Assembly: GCA_021740085.1 (NCBI GenBank)
Contig: JAIPAL010000013.1
Span: 1 to 42,050 of the forward strand
Direction of reading: 5' to 3'
DNA from: Crocinitomicaceae bacterium
GTDB lineage: Bacteria; Bacteroidota; Bacteroidia; Flavobacteriales_D; Crocinitomicaceae
DNA: 42,050 nt
Under the pieces are notes generated by a model. It did no database searches and had not been told where the DNA came from. It was given only the letters and a program-made list of their open reading frames with translations. The translations under genes were made by a program, and so were the position numbers. This document shows, in pieces, positions 1-8,239 of this stretch (position 1 is the first letter of the stretch; the number at the start of each line of letters is the position of its first letter).

Positions 1-354
1 AAGTGAAGTAGAAACAAAAAAAGCCATTAGCCGCATAGCGGATAAGCTTTAATTAGTATGAAGCCTCCCCTCCCGGGATCACGCGTCCATTCAGACGCGT
101 AATCCGAGCTTGCTTTTGTAAGTGAAGTAGAAACAAAAAAAGCCATTAGCCGCATAGCGGATAAGCTTTAATTAGTATGAAGCCTCCCCTCCCGGGATCA
201 CGCGTCCATTCAGACGCGTAATCCGAGCTAGCTTTTGTAAGTGAAGTAGAAACAAAAAAAGCCATTAGCCGCATAGCGGATAAGCTTTAATTAGTATGAA
301 GCCAGCCCTCCCGGGATCACGCGTCCATTCAGACGCGTAATCCGAGCTAGCTTT
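1..354. repeat. Three tandem copies of a 119-bp palindrome-bearing unit
   Basis: Units run 1-119, 120-238 and 239-354, where the third copy ends early. By eye, copies 1 and 2 differ at one base (cttgc versus ctagc near the end) and copy 3 differs from copy 2 at two adjacent-region bases (cctccc versus ccagcc). Each unit holds two inverted repeats. In copy 1 these are an 8-nt arm pair at 27-34/38-45 with a 3-nt loop (one mismatch), and a 12-nt arm pair at 76-87/94-105 around a 6-nt loop (one mismatch), built on ACGCGT. The 119-bp period is not a multiple of three, so it is not a coding repeat. The array starts at the window edge and may continue upstream. Function is unknown. Confidence 0.93.
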
Positions 355-368
355 ATGGCTAAGTAGAT

Positions 369-580
369 TTTTTTATAGGTACTAACTTTCAAGTATCAAC
401 CTTGTAAAAGCAGGTTTTTCAGGCCCATTGAATTTGGTATATGCTAAGACTAGCTGCAAGCTCAGTTGCTAGCATCCAAATTTGGTGGTGATTAAAAATA
501 CTTCGAATTAACTCATTCATGATGACATTCACGATCCGTCGAAGTAAAGCGCATTGCCAGTTTGGCTCCTTTTTTTGTTA
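369..580. repeat. 212-bp structured direct repeat, copy A
   Basis: This block recurs at 788-999 with a constant offset of 419 bp and no net insertion or deletion; by eye about four fifths of bases match. Within it, AATTTGG...ATGCTA pairs with TAGCAT...CCAAATT, and the enclosed AGCT-nnn-AGCT can form an inner hairpin. Then TACTTCGA pairs with TCGAAGTA across a 32-nt loop. A short GCCA-gtt-TGGC hairpin is followed by a T-tract, which resembles an intrinsic terminator in the + direction. It has no open reading frame of useful length. It could be a dispersed intergenic repeat or a structured RNA; the sequence alone does not decide. Confidence 0.85.
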
Positions 581-787
581 CTTTTTTTTGAGCTAAAAAA
601 AAGTAAATAAATACGTCTTTCTACTTTTTTTCCGCAAAAAAGTAGCAAAAAGCTCGGTGCTGGTTTTTTGTAATCTACGTTCCACTTTTGAAAACCGACC
701 AAATCGGCGAGCTTGCAGCTTCCTTTTGGTGCCCGGTTTGCAATGCGCTATTCTTGATTAAAAAAAAAGGCACCATTTCATTATAAA
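578..787. repeat. Hairpin-rich spacer between the two 212-bp repeats
   Basis: A perfect 12-bp inverted repeat (TTAC plus eight T, against eight A plus GTAA, loop gagct) lies at 578-606. A perfect 10-bp inverted repeat (CTAC plus six T, against six A plus GTAG, 5-nt loop) lies at 621-645. GGTGCC at 728-733 can pair with GGCACC at 769-774. Short pieces of the flanking 212-bp repeat occur here in inverted orientation: gagcttgcagct near 709 and gcaatgcgct near 740. The segment therefore looks like a rearranged mosaic of the same element family. No coding potential was seen. Confidence 0.7.
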
Positions 788-999
788 TTTTTTATAGTTA
801 CTCACATTCAAGCATCAACCTTGTAAAAGCTGGTTTTGAAGCCCTATTGAATTTGGTGTATGCTAAGATTAGCTAAAAGCTCAATCGCCAGCATCCAAAT
901 TTGGTGGGGATTAAAAATACTTCGAATATTCTCATAAATGTCACATACTATAAATCGTCGAAGTAAAGCGCATTGCTAGTTTGGCTCCTTTTTTTGTTA
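788..999. repeat. 212-bp structured direct repeat, copy B
   Basis: This is the second copy of the block at 369-580. The paired arms are kept: AATTTGG/CCAAATT, AGCT-aaa-AGCT, and TACTTCGA/TCGAAGTA. The 32-nt loop between the last pair has diverged strongly at the same length. The terminal mini-hairpin changes GCCA to GCTA opposite TGGC, which keeps pairing through a G-U wobble, and a T-tract follows. From 1000 to 1187, up to the glycosyltransferase start, the DNA is AT-rich and I see no gene; a 5-bp inverted repeat (AGTGT/ACACT) at about 1153-1169 is the only structure noted. Confidence 0.85.
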
Positions 1000-1187
1000 T
1001 TGTATATAAAGGAAAATTCTTCTTGAATGTTGATCAAATAAAATTTCTTATGCCCATTTACACTGCTTTATCGAAAGACTGAGTAAATTTGAAATACGAA
1101 AACACTTTTTTTGAAAAGGCAAAAGAGAATTTGCGTTTTATTTCGAAAAGTAGTGTGGTGAAAACACTTTACAACTTATAACTTATT

Positions 1188-2297
1188 TTGATACAGAAAA
1201 GCCATTCAATTCATCTTGCTTATTTGTGCAGTTCTGTGAGCTGGGGTGGTTTAGAGATGAACCAACTTAAGAATGCATTATGGATGCAAGAACGAGGGAA
1301 AAATGTGTTGATGATTTGTAAGGAAAATTCTCCTGTTGCCCAATCTTGTTTATCTGTTGGAATCACTATCACTTACATTGAAGACCACCGGAAGTATTAT
1401 GATTTTAAAGCGGGAAAAAAACTTGCAAAAATTCTAAACCAATTTAATATTACACACTTGATTATTCGAGATACTCGTGACCTAAGTGTCAGTGTAATTG
1501 CCAAACGAAAAGCGGATCACTACGTGCATTTATCCTATTTCATGGAAATGCAACTAGGTGTTTCCAAGAAGAATCTACTTCATACCATTCGATTTAAAGG
1601 GTTGGACGCCTGGTGTTGCCCACTTATTGGTTTAGTTAATCAAGTAAAAACCTTGACAAGAATTGATCAAAGAAAAATTCATCATATTCCCTCAGCACTT
1701 GATTTATCTCGGTTTTCGAATAATGTATCAAAAGAAAAAGCAAGAGAGATACTCAATCTTCCTCAAAATCAGATTATTATTGGTTTAAGTGGCCGATTTG
1801 ATCCTTTTAAAGGCCATCTTTTACTACTCGATGCCATTCATCTGCTGGATAACAAGCAGATTAATGTTTGTTTTTTGGGAGAGCCAACAAAAGGTTCAGG
1901 GCAAGAATATACCGAACAAATACATCAATCGATTGAAAAATACCAGTTAACTGAACGGGTTTTTATTCGACCTTTTCGCCAAGATATTGAGGTTTTTTAT
2001 GATGCCATTGATCTTTTTATCATGGCTTCCAAAGCAGAAACATTTGGAATGGTAACTATTGAGGCAATGGCCTCCGGAGTCCCTGTCATTGCCAGTAATG
2101 GTGGTGGAAGTCCTGAAATACTAGGAGAAGGAAAGTTTGGACGATTATTTGAACCATTAAATGCCCAAAGTTTATCGGAACAACTTAAAGCGTTTTTTGA
2201 ACTAGAAAGAATTGATAAATCTATTCTACTTGATGCAGTCGCTATCTACGATCACCACAAGGTTTGTGAAAAAGTAGAAGTTGTTCTTGGATTGTAA
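1188..2297 (+). CDS. Glycosyltransferase family 4 (GT-B fold)
   Basis: A 369-residue cytoplasmic glycosyltransferase of the GT4 / RfaG-like type, which transfers a sugar from an activated donor during surface glycan or LPS synthesis. The N-terminal domain opens with the acceptor-side pattern LCSSVSWGGLEM. The C-terminal donor domain starts near residue 197 (GLSGRFDPFKGH) and holds the E-x7-E motif in KAETFGMVTIEAMASG (about 280-295) and the loop SNGGGSPEI. The start is a TTG at 1188: an in-frame stop lies just upstream at 1179-1181, and the next ATG (residue 24) would remove the conserved first strand. There is no Shine-Dalgarno sequence. It is convergent with the FkbM gene, 3 bp apart. Donor and acceptor cannot be named. 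Confidence 0.88.
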   Translation: MIQKSHSIHLAYLCSSVSWGGLEMNQLKNALWMQERGKNVLMICKENSPVAQSCLSVGITITYIEDHRKYYDFKAGKKLAKILNQFNITHLIIRDTRDLSVSVIAKRKADHYVHLSYFMEMQLGVSKKNLLHTIRFKGLDAWCCPLIGLVNQVKTLTRIDQRKIHHIPSALDLSRFSNNVSKEKAREILNLPQNQIIIGLSGRFDPFKGHLLLLDAIHLLDNKQINVCFLGEPTKGSGQEYTEQIHQSIEKYQLTERVFIRPFRQDIEVFYDAIDLFIMASKAETFGMVTIEAMASGVPVIASNGGGSPEILGEGKFGRLFEPLNAQSLSEQLKAFFELERIDKSILLDAVAIYDHHKVCEKVEVVLGL

Positions 2298-2300
2298 TTG

Positions 2301-3134
2301 TTACATCCGATCCTTGTGGATCGCTAACATTTCAAAATGTTTTTTATCGTTCATTTGATCTTTAGAAATCTCAACTTTTAAACCACCGTCTTCAAAATTC
2401 TCAAGATAATATAGTTTATAACCATAAGCAGCGGTAATATTGAATAACTCATCTCTTTCTTCAGGTGTAAGTTTTTTATAACACTCTATCATTAGATTAG
2501 GCTTGTACGTTTCCAATATTTTTGGAATTGTTTTCAATATTTCTTTATCGTAGCCTTCCGCATCGATCTTGATTAAATCTAATTTATCTAAACGGTCAGC
2601 ATAATTTTTATAAAGGAAATCTTGTAAATTCTTTCCTTGAACTTCTAGTTCATAATTATGATTATGTTTTTGGTTTTGAATCTCAGATAGAAATCCACCA
2701 TTACAAAATGATGCGTCAGAATAATTGAAAATAAAACTCCCTTCATCTTTCGTAGCTGCAAAACAGAAAGCATCAATGGACGTAATTTCTTTATTCAAGC
2801 TGGCATTTTTTTCAAGAATTTTAAAAACATATTTGTTCGGTTCTAGACCAATAACTAATCCCTCTTTTCCAACTGCTAAGGCCATGGGTACAGTGGTATC
2901 GCCAGTATGTGTGCCTATGTCTACAATTATTCCACCTTTTTGTGCAAGTTCTCGATAAAAGTCGACATGAGAATTGGATAAAATAACAGGTTTTTCTGAT
3001 GGATGTAACCATTGTGCAAATTCAACTTTTCCAATTCCGTCAATCTCAAAAGTTTTTACTTCACTACCGTATTCCAATACTTCTTGACGGGCTTGTTTAT
3101 ATTTGGCTAGCTGTTTTTTTAAAAAGTGTAACAT
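2301..3134 (-). CDS. FkbM family SAM-dependent methyltransferase
   Basis: A 277-residue FkbM-type O-methyltransferase. The Rossmann motif I is VDIGTHTGDTTVPMAL (about residues 70-85), motif II acid is in GLEPN, and the family signature DLIKIDAEGYDKEIL lies near residue 187. These proteins methylate sugars or natural products; beside a GT4 glycosyltransferase the likely substrate is a surface glycan, which is inference. The ATG at 3134 gives a short lysine-rich N-terminus. No clean promoter box was found; TAATTTTTG occurs upstream on the minus strand with one extra T. Confidence 0.88.
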   Translation of the reverse strand: MLHFLKKQLAKYKQARQEVLEYGSEVKTFEIDGIGKVEFAQWLHPSEKPVILSNSHVDFYRELAQKGGIIVDIGTHTGDTTVPMALAVGKEGLVIGLEPNKYVFKILEKNASLNKEITSIDAFCFAATKDEGSFIFNYSDASFCNGGFLSEIQNQKHNHNYELEVQGKNLQDFLYKNYADRLDKLDLIKIDAEGYDKEILKTIPKILETYKPNLMIECYKKLTPEERDELFNITAAYGYKLYYLENFEDGGLKVEISKDQMNDKKHFEMLAIHKDRM

Positions 3135-3207
3135 AGATTCAATTTTCTTTTTGTAAAAATTAGGCTTTCAAAAATTATCAAAAAACTAAAGTGTAAACCG
3201 CTTTTTT

Positions 3208-3246
3208 TTCTTGAATTAATCTTGATTTCTTGAATTTATTCTTGAT
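3208..3246. repeat. Two short tandem copies of TTCTTGAATT..CTTGAT
   Basis: A 19-nt unit (3208-3226) is followed directly by a 20-nt variant (3227-3246), so TTCTTGA and CTTGAT recur in phase roughly every two helical turns. It sits in the 231-bp gap upstream of the FkbM gene and downstream of the MFS gene. It could be an operator or chance AT-rich repetition. Nothing else was recognised in 3135-3365. Confidence 0.45.
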
Positions 3247-3365
3247 ATAATTACTTTCAAATTTAATAATTTATTGCTGCTCTTGGCTAAAATGACTCTT
3301 TTATTTTGCGAAGGGAAAGCCTGTAACCGAGGTAAAGCTAAATCCCGAAAGCTTTGAATTGACTA

Positions 3366-4595
3366 TTAGGTGGCTTGTCTCTGAACCAACTTATAAACGC
3401 GATACGTAAGAAAGATATTAATTAGGATCGCTGCAATAACAACATACCCCAATAGATCAAATCTTTCTAATGGGCTATTTTCATCTTTTTGCTGCACGAT
3501 TGCTCCTCCAACCAAAGCAGCTATTCCTCCCGCCATTTGTTGAAGTGAAGAATTAATACTCATAAATGCACCCCTGTCTTTTAATGCAGGAACTGCAGTT
3601 GTTAGTGCTTGTGAGGGGATCATTCGCGCCATTATTCCAGCCATCATTACCATATTTACAATGACTAAAACCGCAAACGAGACTTGCCCAAGATGTGTGT
3701 AAATTACTACGGAAATAACCATCAAGATGGATGACCCTACAAATATGGAATATTTATTAAACTTGTCACTTAATTTACCGATGATAGGCATTACTGTGAA
3801 AGTAGATATTCCTATGATCATGAACATGAGGGGCAAGTCTTTTTGGCTAATACCGACATTGTTGACTGAAAAAGAGCTTCCCCATGGCATCATTAAGTAA
3901 CCGCCCAAGGACATAAATGCAGTCGCTAAAAAACCAATTCTATAATCTCTATTTGAAATGGTTTTCCACATGTGTTTAATTGGATTGTCCCGTTGTAATT
4001 CAAGATGGCTTACTACTGGTTTAAGTACGAAAAATCCGATAATGAAAATAATGGTGGCCAGTCCAACAATTAGATAAAACGGTGCCTGCCAGTTCCACGT
4101 TGTGGCCAAAAATAAGGAAATAGGAATACCAAGAATTTGGCTCATTCCAAATCCCATTTGCAAGAATCCCATGACACGTCCGCGTTGATTAATTTCAAAA
4201 ATATCGGCAACGATTGCTAAGGAAATAGAACTAATAACCCCACCAAAAATTCCTGTAACAATTCGGGCACTTACTAATAACCAATAACTAGTTGCTAAAC
4301 CGCAAAGTAAAGTCCCCAAAATGAATCCTGCATAGAAGATAAGTAATAATTTTTTTCGGTCGAATTTATCGGCAATACTTGCTGTAAAAAATCCAGATAT
4401 TCCAGCAGAAAAAGCATAACAAGAAACCACCAGGCCGAATTCATTGGGTGAGATCTTCATGTTTTTCATAATTAAATCACCAAGAGGAGACATAACCATA
4501 AAATCTAACACGACACTAAATTGAGTTAGCGCAAGAATAACAATCGCTATGATTTGGTATTGGCTAAATTTCTGAGGAATTGATTTTTGTTTCAT
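3366..4595 (-). CDS. MFS transporter (DHA1-like)
   Basis: A 409-residue inner-membrane major facilitator protein with twelve predicted membrane segments. The loop between segments 2 and 3 carries the motif-A-like ADKFDRKK, and a long basic loop separates the halves near residue 190. The likely role is proton-coupled drug or metabolite efflux; the substrate is unknown. An in-frame TTG at 4607 would add four residues, but it lies inside the CAAAGGTA/TACCTTTG promoter box on this strand, so the ATG at 4595 is preferred. The gene is divergent from the ABC transporter operon. Confidence 0.87.
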   Translation of the reverse strand: MKQKSIPQKFSQYQIIAIVILALTQFSVVLDFMVMSPLGDLIMKNMKISPNEFGLVVSCYAFSAGISGFFTASIADKFDRKKLLLIFYAGFILGTLLCGLATSYWLLVSARIVTGIFGGVISSISLAIVADIFEINQRGRVMGFLQMGFGMSQILGIPISLFLATTWNWQAPFYLIVGLATIIFIIGFFVLKPVVSHLELQRDNPIKHMWKTISNRDYRIGFLATAFMSLGGYLMMPWGSSFSVNNVGISQKDLPLMFMIIGISTFTVMPIIGKLSDKFNKYSIFVGSSILMVISVVIYTHLGQVSFAVLVIVNMVMMAGIMARMIPSQALTTAVPALKDRGAFMSINSSLQQMAGGIAALVGGAIVQQKDENSPLERFDLLGYVVIAAILINIFLTYRVYKLVQRQAT

Positions 4596-4604
4596 ATGAG
4601 GTTG

Positions 4605-4612
4605 CAAAGGTA
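4605..4612 (-). promoter_or_regulatory. -7 box TACCTTTG for the MFS gene
   Basis: An exact match to the Bacteroidota -7 consensus TAnnTTTG on the minus strand. Its last G is 9 nt before the ATG at 4595, which predicts a very short leader. A TTG occurs upstream, but at a 15-nt spacing, shorter than usual. Confidence 0.55.
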
Positions 4613-4726
4613 TTTGTTTAATTGATTCAATAATTAATTAATACTTACTATTAACAAGAATTAATAGTTACTAATTTTACGAGTGATTATTTATGTTTTT
4701 TAAACTTATCAATCTATGTTTTGTTG

Positions 4727-4734
4727 TAGTTTTG
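4727..4734 (+). promoter_or_regulatory. -7 box TAGTTTTG for the ABC operon
   Basis: An exact TAnnTTTG match ending 17 nt before the ATG at 4752. No convincing TTG -33 box was found at the usual spacing. Confidence 0.55.
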
Positions 4735-4751
4735 TTACTTAATCCAATATT

Positions 4752-5663
4752 ATGGATGAACCAATAATTCAAGTAAAAAATCTTTCTAAAAAATTCGGCA
4801 CTTTCGAAGCGGTAAAAGACGTGTCGTTTACTGTGAATAAAGGGGATGTATTTGGTTTCTTAGGTCCTAACGGAGCTGGAAAAAGCACCACTATTCGATG
4901 TATGTTGTCATTAATAGCTCCTAATAGCGGTACTATTGCCATTTTTGGAAAAAACTTAGCCAATCATCGAACTCAAATCCTCAAAAACATAGGGTGCATT
5001 ATAGAAAAACCTGACTTTTATCGCTACTTATCAGCGGAAAAGAACTTGGAGATGTTCGCTAGAATTTCAGGGAGAGATAGCTCCAAAAAAGAGATTCAAG
5101 AAATGTTAGAATTTGTTGGCCTTGACGGAAGAGGAAAGGATAAAGTAAAGGGCTTCTCCCATGGAATGAAACAACGTTTAGGAATCGCTCAAACCTTGTT
5201 ACATAAGCCCGATTTAATTATATTGGATGAACCTACCACTGGATTAGATCCACAAGGAATAATTGAAGTCAGAAATTTAATTTTGCGTTTAAAAACAGAA
5301 CAACAAAAAACGGTTCTTCTTTCGTCTCATCAACTATCTGAAATAGAAATTATTGCCAACAGAATGGTCATAATTAATAAAGGTAAATCTATGATTGAAG
5401 GGTCGGTTGATGCCTTGGTGAACGAGCAAGATTTACTACTTCAAATAAATGTAAGTGATTACCAAAATGCCATGCAGGCAATCGAATTAGAATTCCCTGC
5501 TCTTCACGTGAAGCATCTTCATGGGTCTATTATTGAAATGGCCCTTGAAAAGGAAATGGTTCCAACGATTAATTATTTTTTAGTAAACAAGGGATTCAGT
5601 ATTCATTCCCTAGAACCTAAAAGAAAACTTGAAGATTTTTTCATGAAAATAATACAAGAATAA
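4752..5663 (+). CDS. ABC transporter ATP-binding protein
   Basis: A 303-residue ATPase subunit of the BcrA/NatA-like class that energises ABC-2 permeases. Walker A is GPNGAGKST (about residue 38), the signature is FSHGMKQR in place of LSGGQ, Walker B with D-loop is LIILDEPTTGLDP, and the H-loop is SSHQ. A C-terminal extension of about 80 residues follows the nucleotide-binding domain, as in exporters of this class. The stop overlaps the start of the permease by one base (taATG), so the two are translationally coupled. The cargo is unknown. Confidence 0.92.
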   Translation: MDEPIIQVKNLSKKFGTFEAVKDVSFTVNKGDVFGFLGPNGAGKSTTIRCMLSLIAPNSGTIAIFGKNLANHRTQILKNIGCIIEKPDFYRYLSAEKNLEMFARISGRDSSKKEIQEMLEFVGLDGRGKDKVKGFSHGMKQRLGIAQTLLHKPDLIILDEPTTGLDPQGIIEVRNLILRLKTEQQKTVLLSSHQLSEIEIIANRMVIINKGKSMIEGSVDALVNEQDLLLQINVSDYQNAMQAIELEFPALHVKHLHGSIIEMALEKEMVPTINYFLVNKGFSIHSLEPKRKLEDFFMKIIQE

Positions 5664-6505
5664 TGTTGGTAAGAAATACATACAACGAGTTCATTAAAAT
5701 CATAGCAAAACCTAGGAGTTATATCGGTTTAGGGGTGCTCACAGCGCTTATTTTTGTGATATTATTTGCTATGAAAGCCGACGGTACTTCATTTGTTTCT
5801 TTTGTGACAGCTTCTTTTGAACAAACACTGTCTTTTAATGGAAATATTTTGAATGGAAATTTAATTGCCTTTATCATTCTTCAAATGCTAATCGTTCATA
5901 TTCCACTACTTGTTGCCTTAGTTACCGGTGATTTAATTTCTGGTGAGGCCGCTATGGGAACTATCCGAATGTTAGCTACTAAACCAATTTCACGCACCAA
6001 TATCGTTTTGTCTAAATTTATAGCCGGAGCTGTTTACACGCTAATTCTTACTCTTTGGTTAGCGTTTCTAGCGCTGATCGTAGTAAAATGGATGTTTGGA
6101 ACAGGCGACCTAATTGTGTTAAACAGTAGCGGTTTAATAATTCTACAAGAACAAGATATTATGTGGCGTTACTTATGTAGTTTCTTTGTTGCGTATTTGG
6201 CACTATTAACGGTTTCTTCGCTCTCTATTTGTTTGTCTGCCTTTGCTGAAAATTCAATAGGCCCAATCGTTTCTACCATGGGAATTATTATTCTCTTCAC
6301 CATTATTGGCTCAATGGATGTAACTGTTTTTGACTCCATAAAGAAATTTTTATTTACCACGCACATGGCTTCCTGGAGAAGCTTTTTTGAGGATCCTGTC
6401 AAAATGAAAGATATTTGGCAGTCAATTATAATTCTTGTCGTTCATAATATCGTTTTGGTGGCTATCGCGATAATAAAATTCAATAAAAAAGACATCACCT
6501 CATGA
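5663..6505 (+). CDS. ABC-2 type permease
   Basis: A 280-residue membrane subunit with about six hydrophobic segments. The conserved ABC-2 coupling region is visible as TGDLISGEAAMGTIRMLATK (about residues 88-107), followed by ISRTNIVLSKF. It should pair with the upstream ATPase in the inner membrane. The stop overlaps the next gene by 4 bp (ATGA). The neighbour with a LolA-like fold suggests movement of a lipid or lipid-linked envelope component, which is inference. Confidence 0.88.
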   Translation: MLVRNTYNEFIKIIAKPRSYIGLGVLTALIFVILFAMKADGTSFVSFVTASFEQTLSFNGNILNGNLIAFIILQMLIVHIPLLVALVTGDLISGEAAMGTIRMLATKPISRTNIVLSKFIAGAVYTLILTLWLAFLALIVVKWMFGTGDLIVLNSSGLIILQEQDIMWRYLCSFFVAYLALLTVSSLSICLSAFAENSIGPIVSTMGIIILFTIIGSMDVTVFDSIKKFLFTTHMASWRSFFEDPVKMKDIWQSIIILVVHNIVLVAIAIIKFNKKDITS

Positions 6506-7185
6506 GATATATATTTTTTTCGCTTCTTATATTTTATTCTTTATCTGCCAACTCTCAAACCGCGGATCAGATCATCGCCCAATTAGTAAGTAAAATTAAT
6601 TTGGTAAAGGATTACTCTGTTAAGGCTAACATAAAAGCCGATATCCCAATGATTAAAGTGCTACCTGTGAATGCTACCATCTATTTCAAGCAAAAAGATA
6701 AGTTTAAGGTCATTTCAAAAGGGATTGCTATTTTACCTAAACAAGGATTTACAGATGTCTCTAGTTTTCTATCTAATAAAAATACCTATGTTGCGGTAGA
6801 TGGTGGAATAAAAGCGTTGAATGGGGTACAAACTCATGTCGTTACTGTAATTCCAACGGTAGAGAATAGCGACATTGTATTGGCAAAATTATGGATCGAT
6901 ACAAAAAACAAGGTTATTTTAAAAACTGATTTAACCACACGAGGAAGTGGAAGTGTTACGATGAATTATGTTTATGGCACTCAATTGGCTTTTGGTTTGC
7001 CAGATCAAATTACGTTTACGGTAGATATTAAGAAGTTTAAAATGCCTAAAAGCATTTCTTCGGATATTAATAACTCTGAGAAAGCTAAGAAGAGCAAAAG
7101 TAAAATAGGGATTATTACGATTAAATTAAGTGGCTATCTTGTTAATAAGGGGATTAGCGATGAATTTTTCAAGAAAAAAAATTAG
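6502..7185 (+). CDS. LolA-like exported outer-membrane lipoprotein carrier-type protein
   Basis: A 227-residue periplasmic protein. A signal peptide is evident (MRYIFFSLLIFYSLSANSQ, cleavage near residue 19). The body is rich in beta strands and resembles the LolA / outer-membrane lipoprotein-sorting fold: ADQIIAQLVSKINLVKDYSV, then VLAKLWIDTKNKVILKTDL, typical of these half-barrel carriers. The C-terminus is lysine-rich. It overlaps the permease gene by 4 bp, making a three-gene unit. It lacks a lipobox cysteine. It could bind the substrate of the ABC pair; it is probably not the general LolA, given the poor motif match. Confidence 0.68.
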   Translation: MRYIFFSLLIFYSLSANSQTADQIIAQLVSKINLVKDYSVKANIKADIPMIKVLPVNATIYFKQKDKFKVISKGIAILPKQGFTDVSSFLSNKNTYVAVDGGIKALNGVQTHVVTVIPTVENSDIVLAKLWIDTKNKVILKTDLTTRGSGSVTMNYVYGTQLAFGLPDQITFTVDIKKFKMPKSISSDINNSEKAKKSKSKIGIITIKLSGYLVNKGISDEFFKKKN

Positions 7186-7204
7186 CAATTTTAGTAGTTA
7201 GGAA

Positions 7205-8212
7205 CTACATTATATTTACCTCTCTTTCTAGTTCAACCTTGAATTTGCTTTTGATATCCTCAATAATAGCTGTTGAAAGGGCTAAAATTTCTTCCCCAGT
7301 TCCTCCGCCATAATTAACTAGCACTAATGCTTGGTTTTTGTGCACACCAATATTCCCAATTTTCTTTCCTTTCCATCCTGCTTTTTCGATGAGCCATCCA
7401 GCAGCTAGTTTTTTTGTTCCATTGGTACTTGGGTAATTTGGAATATCGGGGTAAATTTCTTGTAATTTTTTTACAAGTTCTTCTGAAACAATTGGATTCT
7501 TAAAAAAAGACCCTGCATTTCCTATCACTGCCGGATTGGGCAATTTTGATTGACGAATTGAAATAACCGCTTTACTAATATCTTCAATACTTGGATTACT
7601 GATCCCCATTTTTTTTAATTCATCTTCAATCGCTCCATAAGTTGTGTTTTTAATCGCTTTTTTTGAAAGTTTAAAAGCAACATAGCAAATGATGTATTTC
7701 CCTTTTAACGCTTGCTTAAAAACACTTTCCCTGTATGCAAATTTACATTGTTCAGCATTAAAAATGTCCAGTTCACCTGTAGCTATATTTATAGCAGATA
7801 AATAGGAAAAGACATCTTTTATTTCCACTCCGTATGCACCAATGTTTTGCATTGGGCTCGCCCCAACACTTCCGGGAATTAAACTAAGATTTTCTATTCC
7901 TGCCCAGCCATTTTGTATGCAATACAGCACTAATTCATGCCATACTTCACCAGCTCCGGACTCTACAATCACATAATCTTCGTGGTCTTCTATGATTTTT
8001 ATACCCTTTATTTCATTTTTTAGGACCAAGCCTGAAATATTTTTTGTTAGTAGGATATTACTACCACCCCCAAGAACAAATAATGGTTTTTCTTGGTGTT
8101 CTTTCAGGATTTCTCTCAATCCAACAATCGAATTGAAGCGGATGAAATTCTCAGCTTTTAGATCAAATCCAAAGGTGTTGAAGGCTTGTAAGGAGATGTT
8201 TTGTTCAATCAT
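7205..8212 (-). CDS. murB: UDP-N-acetylmuramate dehydrogenase
   Basis: A 335-residue MurB that reduces UDP-GlcNAc-enolpyruvate to UDP-MurNAc with NADPH and FAD in the cytoplasm, an early peptidoglycan step. FAD-binding motifs are VLGGGSNILL (46-55) and IPGSVGASPMQNIGAYG (112-128). The catalytic serine lies in GNAGSFFKNP (S235), and YRESVFK (160-166) and the C-terminal glutamates of LEREVNIM are present. The length fits the E. coli-type (type I) enzyme. It is convergent with the LolA-like gene, 19 bp apart. The -7 box ends 4 nt before the ATG. Confidence 0.97.
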   Translation of the reverse strand: MIEQNISLQAFNTFGFDLKAENFIRFNSIVGLREILKEHQEKPLFVLGGGSNILLTKNISGLVLKNEIKGIKIIEDHEDYVIVESGAGEVWHELVLYCIQNGWAGIENLSLIPGSVGASPMQNIGAYGVEIKDVFSYLSAINIATGELDIFNAEQCKFAYRESVFKQALKGKYIICYVAFKLSKKAIKNTTYGAIEDELKKMGISNPSIEDISKAVISIRQSKLPNPAVIGNAGSFFKNPIVSEELVKKLQEIYPDIPNYPSTNGTKKLAAGWLIEKAGWKGKKIGNIGVHKNQALVLVNYGGGTGEEILALSTAIIEDIKSKFKVELEREVNIM

Positions 8213-8216
8213 TTTT

Positions 8217-8224
8217 CAAAACTA
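8217..8224 (-). promoter_or_regulatory. -7 box TAGTTTTG for murB
   Basis: An exact TAnnTTTG on the minus strand whose last G is 4 nt from the ATG at 8212. With the usual distance to the start site, transcription would begin at or within the start codon, so murB may be leaderless. It lies in the 27-bp gap to the next gene. Confidence 0.5.
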
Positions 8225-8239
8225 CTATAAAAGTAGTAT

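Noticed and set aside
1..354. CRISPR array or integron attC array
   Set aside because: Copies are contiguous 119-bp units without unique spacers, and no GTTRRRY/RYYYAAC core pairs or cas/intI genes were seen.
3290..3358. 19-codon frame M-T-L-L-F-C-E-G-K between the FkbM and MFS genes
   Set aside because: Too short to support; no start context or homologue known to me.
7194..7208. Hairpin GTAGTT-agg-AACTAC between the LolA-like gene and murB
   Set aside because: A 6-bp stem overlapping the murB stop with no T-tract; too weak to call a terminator.
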